A DNA stretch of 40,975 nt. Origin: Bacteroidia bacterium. Lineage in GTDB: Bacteria > Bacteroidota > Bacteroidia > UKL13-3. Below the pieces are notes generated by a model, which did no database searches, was not told the DNA's origin, and was given only the letters and a program-made list of their open reading frames with translations. The translations under genes and the position numbers were made by a program. Positions 34,033-40,975 of this stretch are shown piece after piece. Location of the stretch: NCBI GenBank assembly GCA_014376805.1, contig JACMQU010000047.1, positions 1 through 40,975 of the forward strand, in the 5' to 3' direction. Within the stretch, counting starts at the first letter, position 1; each line of letters opens with the position of its first letter.

Positions 34033-35304
34033 TTACGATATCATACTAAAACCGCAATACGGCACCAGTACATCAGGAATTCTGATACCTTCTGTTGTTT
34101 GATTATTCTCAAGAATGGTGGCTAAAATACGCGGCAATGCCAGTGCACTTCCGTTTAAGGTATGCACCAATTGATTTTTACCTTCCTTATTTTTAAAGCG
34201 GCATTTTAAACGGTTAGCCTGGAAGTTCTCAAAATTAGAAGTTGAACTTACCTCCAGCCAACGGCCCTGAGCAGTGCTATAAGTTTCAAAATCATAGGTA
34301 AGGGCTGAACCAAAACCCATATCACCACCACATAAACGTAAGATCCGGTAAGGAAGTTCTAATTGCTCTAATAAACCTTGTACGTGCTTCACCATTTCCT
34401 CCAAAATCTTATAAGATTCATTTGGGTGAGCAATTTGCACAATTTCCACTTTATCAAACTGATGCAGTCTATTTAAACCCCGCACATGTGCACCCCATGC
34501 TCCCGCTTCTCTTCTGAAACAGGGAGTATAGCCTGCATTTTTAACAGGAAGGTCTTCTTCTTTTAAAATTACTTCGCGGTAAATATTGGTGATAGGAACT
34601 TCGGCAGTTGGAATTAAGTATAGATCATCAACGGTACAATGGTACATTTGACCTTCTTTATCAGGTAATTGCCCTGTTCCAAATCCACTCTCTCCATTCA
34701 CAAGCAAAGGAACCATAACCTCTCTGTATCCAGCTTTTGTGGCTTCATCTAAAAAAAAATTGATCATAGCCCTTTGCAGTCGTGCCCCTTTTCCTTTATA
34801 AACAGGAAAACCAGCTCCGGTAATTTTTGCTCCCAATTCAAAATCTATCAAGTCATACCTTTTAATTAGTTCCCAATGAGGCACCGAGCCTTCAGGCAGT
34901 ATGGGAACCTGCCCCCATTCACAGACTAATTCATTTTCTTCCGGAGTTAACCCTTCAGGTACACTATGGTGTGGCAAATTAGGTATAGTTACCAGCACCT
35001 CAAATAATTGATGTTCTGTTTTTTTATAATCTTCTTCAAATGCCCTTACACGTTCCTTTAAGTTAGCGGTATTAGTTTTAACAGATTCGGCACCTACTAA
35101 ATCGCCGGCTTTCAATAATTTGCCAACATTTTTTGCAAGAGCATTTGCCTCTGCTTGGTACATTTCCATGTTGGCTTTGGCTTTGCGGGCTGCCTCATCA
35201 AGCCTCAATACTTCATCGATTGCTGATGCATGTTTAGGGTTTTTTTTTGATATGCGTGTCTTTGCGTCAGTTGTATTTTCCCGAAGGTATTGGAGTGTAA
35301 GCAT
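34033..35304 (-). CDS. serS: Seryl-tRNA synthetase
   Basis: A 423-residue class II synthetase of normal length. Residues 1-110 form the long antiparallel coiled-coil tRNA-binding arm (MLTLQYLRENTTDAKTRISKK onward). The catalytic domain has motif 2 in FRREAGAWGAHVRGLNRLHQF and motif 3 in LALPRILATILEN, and the serine-binding TAEVPI segment is present. It charges tRNA-Ser (and tRNA-Sec where present) with serine. It lies 51 bases downstream of the cyclophilin gene on the minus strand, with a terminator-like hairpin in that gap. It converges on lspA with 20 bases between the stops. Confidence 0.97.
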   Translation of the reverse strand: MLTLQYLRENTTDAKTRISKKNPKHASAIDEVLRLDEAARKAKANMEMYQAEANALAKNVGKLLKAGDLVGAESVKTNTANLKERVRAFEEDYKKTEHQLFEVLVTIPNLPHHSVPEGLTPEENELVCEWGQVPILPEGSVPHWELIKRYDLIDFELGAKITGAGFPVYKGKGARLQRAMINFFLDEATKAGYREVMVPLLVNGESGFGTGQLPDKEGQMYHCTVDDLYLIPTAEVPITNIYREVILKEEDLPVKNAGYTPCFRREAGAWGAHVRGLNRLHQFDKVEIVQIAHPNESYKILEEMVKHVQGLLEQLELPYRILRLCGGDMGFGSALTYDFETYSTAQGRWLEVSSTSNFENFQANRLKCRFKNKEGKNQLVHTLNGSALALPRILATILENNQTTEGIRIPDVLVPYCGFSMIS

Positions 35305-35312
35305 TTTTTTTG

Positions 35313-35346
35313 ATAATAAAAATGTGCGGGTTCAATTCCCGCACAT
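35313..35346 (-). terminator. Hairpin between cyclophilin and serS genes, shaped like a tRNA T-arm
   Basis: ATGTGCGGG (35322-35330) pairs perfectly with CCCGCACAT (35338-35346) around a 7-base loop. On the minus strand it is followed by TTTTTATTAT, so it can terminate the cyclophilin transcript. On the plus strand the GCGGG / CCCGC stem with a TTCAATT loop has the exact form of a tRNA TΨC arm, but no other tRNA part surrounds it. Confidence 0.65.
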
Positions 35347-35355
35347 TGTATAAAG

Positions 35356-35796
35356 CTATTCTTCTTCTGTAATCAGTACTTTGTCCATAACATCGCCCTG
35401 GCGTATATCGGCTATTACTTCAACACCCTCTACTACTTTGCCAAAGCAGGTATGGTTATTATCCAGGTGAGAAGTGTTGTCTCTGCTATGACAGATAAAA
35501 AATTGCGAGCCACCGGTATCTCTACCCGCATGGGCCATCGACAAAACTCCTATGTCGTGGTATTGTTTACCCCCTGTTAATTCGCATTTTATTTTGTAAC
35601 CAGGGCCACCGGCTCCCGTTCCAGTTGGATCACCACCTTGGATAACAAAATTTGGCAATACGCGGTGAAATGTTACGCCATTATAGAAACCGCTCTTTAC
35701 CAATTTTATAAAGTTGGCAACAGTTGCAGGTGCATCTTTGTCGTACAAATCAATTTTCATAACACCTTTGGAGGTGTGAATTTCTGCTTTAGACAT
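35356..35796 (-). CDS. Cyclophilin-type peptidyl-prolyl cis-trans isomerase (cytoplasmic)
   Basis: A 146-residue single-domain cyclophilin with no signal peptide, so cytoplasmic. Active-site segments are in order: FHRV (catalytic Arg), [36 protein letters not shown], and [11 protein letters not shown] near the C-terminus. The compact size and loop lengths resemble the PpiB group. It accelerates cis-trans isomerisation of X-Pro bonds during protein folding. It lies directly upstream of serS on the same strand, but a hairpin terminator sits between them, so co-transcription may be partial. Confidence 0.95.
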   Translation of the reverse strand: MSKAEIHTSKGVMKIDLYDKDAPATVANFIKLVKSGFYNGVTFHRVLPNFVIQGGDPTGTGAGGPGYKIKCELTGGKQYHDIGVLSMAHAGRDTGGSQFFICHSRDNTSHLDNNHTCFGKVVEGVEVIADIRQGDVMDKVLITEEE

Positions 35797-36014
35797 ATAT
35801 ATAAAAGTTTATTCTTTAGGTTCACACTTAACTTAAAATTACAACTTTATTGGGCAGGGACAAGTCATTTCCCGGCAACTCCAAAACCAATTACAAACTG
35901 TTTTATTCACAACAATAGGTAATAAGGCCTGCGAAGATAAAAAATATGCTGAATTTCTCACTTAGCACTTTAAAGTAAACCCTAAATTTTCTCAATTTCA
36001 ATTATCTTGCAACT

Positions 36015-37355
36015 GTGCAAGAACTTAAACAAAATACAGTGAAAGAGATAGATGTTCATAACAATAATTTTAAGCGTGCTTTTGAAGCTATTGAATATAC
36101 AGATGAATGCTTATTTATAACCGGAAAAGCAGGAACAGGGAAATCTACTTTGCTAAGACATTTTGTAAAGAATACAAAAAAACAGTGTGTGGTGCTGGCT
36201 CCAACCGGTATTGCTGCCATAAATGTGGGAGGAGCCACGATACACTCCTTCTTTTATTTTCCGTTTAGACCGCTTGTTGCTAATGATGATGAGATAAAAA
36301 GGTTCGCAAAATCAAGCGATAAGTTTAAGATAATGCATAAACTGGATATTCTTATAATTGATGAAGTATCGATGTTAAGGGCTGATATTATTGATGCTAT
36401 AGACTTTTCTTTACGCATTAACGGAGGAGATATGAGTAAGCCATTTGGCGGCAAGCAAGTAGTTTTTTTTGGCGATCTATTTCAACTAGAACCAGTGGTT
36501 CAAAACAATGAAGTGGAACGTTATCTATTTACGGAATATTACAAAAGCCATTACTTTTTCGACGCTAAGGTGTTCACCCAAATTCATTTACATTGCATTG
36601 AGTTAAGAAAAGTATACCGTCAGTCTGATCCGGATTTTATAAAATTATTAGATAGTGTAAGGCTTAAAAATGCGGATGAAAATGATTTAAAACAACTCAA
36701 TGTGAGGGTTCAAAAATACTTTGAAGCACCGATTGATGAGTTATATGTTAACCTTTGTACGCGTAATAATACAGCAGCCGGTATTAATGAATATGAACTT
36801 AGAAAACTGAGTGGTGCTGAATATATTTTTAAAGGCATTATAGAAGATGAATTCAACCCTAAACAGTTGCCTACAGAATCTATACTTATATTAAAAGAAG
36901 GGGCACAGATTATTTTCATTAAAAACAATCCCGAAGGCAAATGGGTTAACGGCACAATTGCCAAAATTAAACAGTTATTGCCTGGAAAGATAGAAGTTCA
37001 GTTAGAGAATGGAAGTATAGAAGAGGTAAAAATGGAAACATGGGAAAACAAACTTTACCGCTGGGATGCAGATAACCGCAGAGTTAAAAGTGAAACCATT
37101 GGCACTTTTAAACAATTTCCTATAAAACTCGCCTGGGCCATTACTATACACAAAAGCCAGGGCCTCACTTTTGAAAGAATGATTGTTGAATTAGGTGGCG
37201 GCACCTTTGCACACGGGCAACTTTACGTTGCACTTAGTAGATGCCGCAGTTTAGAAGGTATGGTATTGCGTGAACCTATAAAATACAGTGATATGATTAT
37301 TGATGACAGAGTAATTGATTTTGCCAGAAATTTCGCCGCTTTGGAAGATAGTTGA
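36015..37355 (+). CDS. Pif1-like superfamily 1B DNA helicase
   Basis: A 446-residue helicase that starts at GTG 36015 (a second GTG at 36039 is possible; no early in-frame ATG exists). Walker A is GKAGTGKST (residues 37-45), followed by APTGIAAINVGGATIHSFF (motif Ia, Pif1-type). Walker B is IIDEVSMLRADIIDAID, then VVFFGDLFQLEPVV (motif III), a Q-S-D region in RKVYRQSD, and late motifs V/VI WAITIHKSQGLTFERMIVELG and LYVALSRCRSL. It is as short as the minimal bacterial Pif1 proteins of Bacteroides. Pif1 helicases are 5'-to-3' and unwind G-quadruplexes and R-loops. It is monocistronic and precedes the histidine kinase by 82 bases. Confidence 0.92.
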   Translation: MQELKQNTVKEIDVHNNNFKRAFEAIEYTDECLFITGKAGTGKSTLLRHFVKNTKKQCVVLAPTGIAAINVGGATIHSFFYFPFRPLVANDDEIKRFAKSSDKFKIMHKLDILIIDEVSMLRADIIDAIDFSLRINGGDMSKPFGGKQVVFFGDLFQLEPVVQNNEVERYLFTEYYKSHYFFDAKVFTQIHLHCIELRKVYRQSDPDFIKLLDSVRLKNADENDLKQLNVRVQKYFEAPIDELYVNLCTRNNTAAGINEYELRKLSGAEYIFKGIIEDEFNPKQLPTESILILKEGAQIIFIKNNPEGKWVNGTIAKIKQLLPGKIEVQLENGSIEEVKMETWENKLYRWDADNRRVKSETIGTFKQFPIKLAWAITIHKSQGLTFERMIVELGGGTFAHGQLYVALSRCRSLEGMVLREPIKYSDMIIDDRVIDFARNFAALEDS

Positions 37356-37437
37356 ACCTAATTTAAGCGCTTTAAATCAAATAAATATGGTAATTTCGCT
37401 GGTAATTTTCATCCTTTTTAAGATTTTATTATAGAAA

Positions 37438-40400
37438 ATGGATAGTACGCAAGAAAAAAATAACGTTACGTTCCTCTCCCATGGTGGAGAAATGGGAGAA
37501 CTGATCCGATCAAAAGATTGGAATAATACGATTATTGGCAATCCTACACAATGGGATCAGAGTTTACGCATTGCCTTAAATATATTACTTAATTCCAGTT
37601 TCCCTATGTTTCTATTCTGGGGCAAAGATTTAAATTGTTTTTATAATGATGCATACAGGCGAAGCCTTGGTATAGAAGGGAAACATCCACAAATACTGGG
37701 TATGAAAGGTGAAGATGCATGGCCCGAAATATGGCATGTTATTAAACCACTGCTCGATAAAGTATTTTATAATGGAGAATCTACCTGGCTTGAAGACGAG
37801 CTGATTCCAATTTACCGAAATGGAAAGTTAGAGGATGTTTACTGGACTTTTAGTTATAGCCCCGTAAAAAATGAAACCGGTATAACAACGGCAGTGTTGG
37901 TTACTTGTGTTGAAACTACTCTAAAAGTATTTTCAGTCAAAAATCTTCAGGAAAGTAAGGAAGAATTAGAATTCATAATTAAGGCTGCTGATTTAGGCGC
38001 ATTTAACTACAATCCCTTAACCCATGTATTTTCTGCAAATACACAGTTAAAAGCATGGTTTGGTTTTAATTCTGAATCAGAAATTGATTTAAATCAGGCT
38101 TTAAATATTATAGCAAAAAACGACAGACAAATTGTTTTAACGGCAATTCAAAGTGCACTTAATTACGCTTCAGGTGGATTATGTGATATTGAATATACCA
38201 TTATTAATCCATTTAACGGGATACAAACTGTGGTTCATGCTAAAGCCAGAGCATGGTTTAATGATGAAAAAATAGCATATAAATTTAATGGAACGTTGCA
38301 GGATATAACCCCACAGGTAATTAGCCGCAAAAAAATTGCAGAAAGCGAACAGAGGTTTGAAGCTGCTGTTAAAGCTGTTAAAGGAATTGTGTGGACAAAT
38401 ACATTTGATGGGAAAATGGAAGGTGAACAGCATGGATGGAGTCAACTAACCGGACAGTCATACAATGAGTACCAAGGCTATGGCTGGGCAGAGGCCGTTC
38501 ACCCGGATGATGCACAACCTACTATAGCTGCATGGAATGAAGCGGTAAGAGAACGTAGAATTTTTCTTTTTGAACACCGTGTTCTTTTAAGAAATGGCGC
38601 ATGGGGAATGTTTTCTGTTAGAGCAATTCCTATGTTTAATGAAAATGGAACGATTCGGGAATGGGTTGGCGTACATATTGATGTTACTGATCGCTATAAA
38701 ACAGAAAAAGCACTTCGCGAAAGTGAGGAACGGTTCAGAAACATTGCGGAGAATACCGAAATAATGATTGCCGTTAGTAATGAAAAAAACAAACCCACCT
38801 ATTTTAATAGAGCCTGGGTTGATCTTACCGGCCTATCTATGCAAAAGCTTCTGAAATCTGATTGGTTAGATCTCATTCATCCGGAAGACAAAGATCTGTA
38901 TGTAAACGTTTCTTATATAGCCATGCGTAAAAAAAATAATTTTAGCGCAGAGTTTCGGATGCTTAACAAAGAAAAAGAATATAGATGGATACTTGCTAAA
39001 GGTACTCCACGTTTTTTATCGGATCAAACCATTGCTGGCTATATAACTTCATATATTGATATTACTGATCGCAAAACAGTTGAAGTGACCTTAAAAGAGG
39101 GTATTGAAAAACAACTGCAGGCACATAAAATAATAGAACAAAAGGAAGAAAGATTAAACATTATAATTGAAGCAAATGAATTAGGCACCTATGAACTTGA
39201 TCTGGTTAAAGATCATGTAAAAACTTCAGAAAAATTTAATACCATTTTTGGATATTCTAAAACTAAAAAGTTAAGTCATAAAGAGTGGCTGAATCATTTA
39301 CACCCTGATGATATGAAGATCAGAAATGAGTCATTTCAAAAATCGCTCAAAGATGGAATATTACACTATCAATCCAGAATTATACGCAATGATAAAATGG
39401 AGCATTGGATTGAAGTGAAAGGGAAAATTTTTTATGGGAAAAATAATAAACCTGTTTTTTTAATTGGCACCTGCCGCGATATTTCTGATGAAAAAAACTA
39501 CAGGCAACAACTGGAAGACAGAGAAAAGAAATTTAGACTACTTGCCGATTCCATGCCGCAACATGTTTGGACCGCCGATATAAAAGGGAATATGAATTAC
39601 TTTAACCAGTCTTTATATGATTACTCGGGCTTAACTACTGAACAAATTAATAAAGAAGGATGGATTCAGATTGTGCACCCCGAGGACAAAGACGAAAATG
39701 TAAAAGTATGGATGGATTCAATTTCTACCGGCAAAAACTTTTTGTTTGAACACCGTTTTAGAAAGTATAACGGCGAATACCGCTGGCAGCTAAGCAGAGC
39801 TACCCCACAAAAAGACGCTTATGGTAATATAGAAATGTGGGTAGGTACCAGCACTGATATAGAGGATCAGAAAACATTTTCTAACCAACTTGAAAATCAG
39901 GTTAAAGAAAGAACGCAAGAGCTTGAACACAAAAATATTGACCTAGAGAAAAAAAATAAAGAACTTCAATCTTTCGCATATATATCAAGTCATGATTTGC
40001 AGGAACCCCTCCGCAAAATACAAACTTTTGCAAATAGGATAGTTGAGAAAGAGTATGACAAACTTTCGGAAAACGGTAGAGATAGTTTTGACCGCATGCA
40101 AAATGCAGCTAAAAGAATGCAAGTGCTCATTAACGATTTATTGTCATATTCCAGAACTTCCACATCAGAAAGAAAATTTGAGAAGACTTCAATTAACAAA
40201 GTTATAAATGATGTAAAAGAAGATTTAAAAGATGAGTTTATTTATAAAAAAGGGAAGATTGAAGTTACCGGTGAATGTGAGTTAAACATTATCAGGTTTC
40301 AATTTAAACAACTGTTAAATAATCTTTTCAGCAATGCCTTAAAATTCTCAAAAACGGAGGAGCCGTCACTTATAAATATTAATATAGAAACAGCAACTGG

Positions 40401-40662
40401 CAGCAGTTATAGTCAGTTGGGACTTATTGGCTCAACTAAGTATTGCCATATAACTATTGCTGATAACGGAATTGGTTTCGATCAAATTTACTGTGATAAA
40501 ATTTTTGAATTATTCCAACGGTTACATGGTAGAAGCGAGTATAGTGGCACAGGAATTGGACTTGCAATTGTTAAAAAAATTGTTGAGAATCACAATGGTA
40601 TTATCACCGCCTCCGGCGAACCAAATAAAGGAGCAGCTTTTGATATTTTTATACCCGAGTAA
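37438..40662 (+). CDS. Soluble multi-PAS sensor histidine kinase
   Basis: A 1,074-residue histidine kinase with no membrane helix or signal peptide, so cytoplasmic. Six PAS/PAC units can be followed: about 30-160 (SFPMFLFWGKDLN), 170-300, 302-425 (WTNTFDGKMEG), 428-555, 575-690 and 695-820 (PQHVWTADIKGN). A coiled coil (VKERTQELEHKNIDLEKKNKEL) leads to the HisKA dimerisation domain with phospho-acceptor His852 in SSHDLQEPLR. The HATPase domain follows with Asn966 (N box), DNGIGF from 1009 and GTGIGLAIV from 1037. Related proteins include light- or redox-sensing kinases, but no chromophore cysteine signature (NCRFLQ) is seen. No response regulator is encoded next to it, so it is an orphan kinase here. 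Confidence 0.94.
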   Translation: MDSTQEKNNVTFLSHGGEMGELIRSKDWNNTIIGNPTQWDQSLRIALNILLNSSFPMFLFWGKDLNCFYNDAYRRSLGIEGKHPQILGMKGEDAWPEIWHVIKPLLDKVFYNGESTWLEDELIPIYRNGKLEDVYWTFSYSPVKNETGITTAVLVTCVETTLKVFSVKNLQESKEELEFIIKAADLGAFNYNPLTHVFSANTQLKAWFGFNSESEIDLNQALNIIAKNDRQIVLTAIQSALNYASGGLCDIEYTIINPFNGIQTVVHAKARAWFNDEKIAYKFNGTLQDITPQVISRKKIAESEQRFEAAVKAVKGIVWTNTFDGKMEGEQHGWSQLTGQSYNEYQGYGWAEAVHPDDAQPTIAAWNEAVRERRIFLFEHRVLLRNGAWGMFSVRAIPMFNENGTIREWVGVHIDVTDRYKTEKALRESEERFRNIAENTEIMIAVSNEKNKPTYFNRAWVDLTGLSMQKLLKSDWLDLIHPEDKDLYVNVSYIAMRKKNNFSAEFRMLNKEKEYRWILAKGTPRFLSDQTIAGYITSYIDITDRKTVEVTLKEGIEKQLQAHKIIEQKEERLNIIIEANELGTYELDLVKDHVKTSEKFNTIFGYSKTKKLSHKEWLNHLHPDDMKIRNESFQKSLKDGILHYQSRIIRNDKMEHWIEVKGKIFYGKNNKPVFLIGTCRDISDEKNYRQQLEDREKKFRLLADSMPQHVWTADIKGNMNYFNQSLYDYSGLTTEQINKEGWIQIVHPEDKDENVKVWMDSISTGKNFLFEHRFRKYNGEYRWQLSRATPQKDAYGNIEMWVGTSTDIEDQKTFSNQLENQVKERTQELEHKNIDLEKKNKELQSFAYISSHDLQEPLRKIQTFANRIVEKEYDKLSENGRDSFDRMQNAAKRMQVLINDLLSYSRTSTSERKFEKTSINKVINDVKEDLKDEFIYKKGKIEVTGECELNIIRFQFKQLLNNLFSNALKFSKTEEPSLININIETATGSSYSQLGLIGSTKYCHITIADNGIGFDQIYCDKIFELFQRLHGRSEYSGTGIGLAIVKKIVENHNGIITASGEPNKGAAFDIFIPE

Positions 40663-40693
40663 TGACATAATTAATACCCTATGCCAAAAATTT

Positions 40694-40717
40694 TATGGCT
40701 TAAAAACCATATTTTTT
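40694..40717 (+). terminator. Weak candidate terminator after the histidine kinase gene
   Basis: TATGG pairs with CCATA around an A-rich loop and is followed by six T. The stem is only five base pairs, so support is modest. It begins 31 bases after the stop. Confidence 0.35.
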
Positions 40718-40764
40718 ACAGCAACACGCATTAATTTTTAACAAATTTTAAAAGCTGCTTATTT

Positions 40765-40914
40765 TTACCAGACATTAATAAAGTGGTCATAAAATTTAGC
40801 GGCTCCACTTACATTTGATGAGGTCTTTTTATAATTGACAACACTAGTGTTTATGGATACCGTGAAAAGTTTACGCTCAGGTGGAGGAGTAAATTTTAAA
40901 TCGCCTATTGCTTC
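40765..40914 (-). pseudogene. Probable remnant of a protein-coding gene (no start codon)
   Basis: On the minus strand a 49-codon open stretch reads as a normal, soluble protein C-terminus (EAIGDLKFTPPPERKLF...GAAKFYDHFINVW) and ends in TAA. It has no ATG and is preceded directly by an in-frame TGA, with further stops upstream in all three frames to the window edge. The residue mix is unlike the Lys/Ile/Phe/stop-rich translation of non-coding AT-rich DNA here. It could be the decayed end of a gene, or a gene with a frameshift near 40917. No family was recognised. The remainder of the last 313 bases holds nothing I can name. Confidence 0.35.
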
Positions 40915-40975
40915 TCAAACGGTTACTTTGCAATGATTTTGGTTTGGGGAAATTAAATTATATCATGTTCCCGAA

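Overview
This window is a chromosomal segment of an AT-rich member of the Bacteroidota, probably of the Chitinophagales/Sphingobacteriales type. The basis is: six proteins with the C-terminal type IX secretion (T9SS) sorting domain, a gene of the T9SS component PorZ type, Bacteroidota-type promoters (TTTG, about 18-20 bases, TAnnTTTG), a long IleRS with a GIHH signature, and a DksA-like protein of the cysteine-poor Bacteroidota kind. I see no phage, transposase, CRISPR array or rRNA.

Layout. (1) Positions 1-6900: three consecutive plus-strand T9SS cargo genes. The first is cut by the window edge and is a very large subtilase/beta-helix protein whose catalytic Asp position reads Glu. (2) 6900-10900: housekeeping and membrane genes, namely Bax-inhibitor-1 (BI-1/YccA), a prohibitin-type SPFH protein, an Ldh-family malate/lactate dehydrogenase and, convergent with it, a CorA-type Mg transporter. 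(3) 11170-11322: a tRNA-Cys(GCA) unit with its own promoter and terminator on the minus strand. (4) 11325-14112: a second, intact-triad T9SS subtilase, divergent from a DUF4920 lipoprotein and a monoheme c-type lipoprotein. (5) 14210-19620: metabolic genes, mostly minus strand: pdhB, tcdA, metF and an MDR oxidoreductase, with one plus-strand transglutaminase-like exported protein. (6) 19750-25480: a minus-strand block of porZ-like, MbnP-like and MbnH-like (di-heme peroxidase) genes in a tight operon, followed by a T9SS-exported YHYH-domain protein. This is the most interesting block. It joins a T9SS component to a pair whose characterised relatives make a kynurenine-based copper site. (7) 25594-34012: an RND/MMPL exporter, a 565-base non-coding gap, ileS with a histone-like/DksA fusion, then lspA. 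(8) 34033-35796: serS and a cyclophilin on the minus strand. (9) 36015-40662: a Pif1-like helicase and a soluble six-PAS histidine kinase. The last 313 bases hold only what looks like a gene remnant.

How the parts connect. PorZ would support export and lipopolysaccharide attachment of the T9SS cargo proteins found in the same window. LspA processes lipoproteins such as the DUF4920 and c-type cytochrome-like ones. ileS, serS, tRNA-Cys and tcdA serve translation. pdhB, metF and the Ldh and MDR enzymes serve central and one-carbon metabolism. All functional calls come from reading motifs by eye. No search or structure prediction was run.
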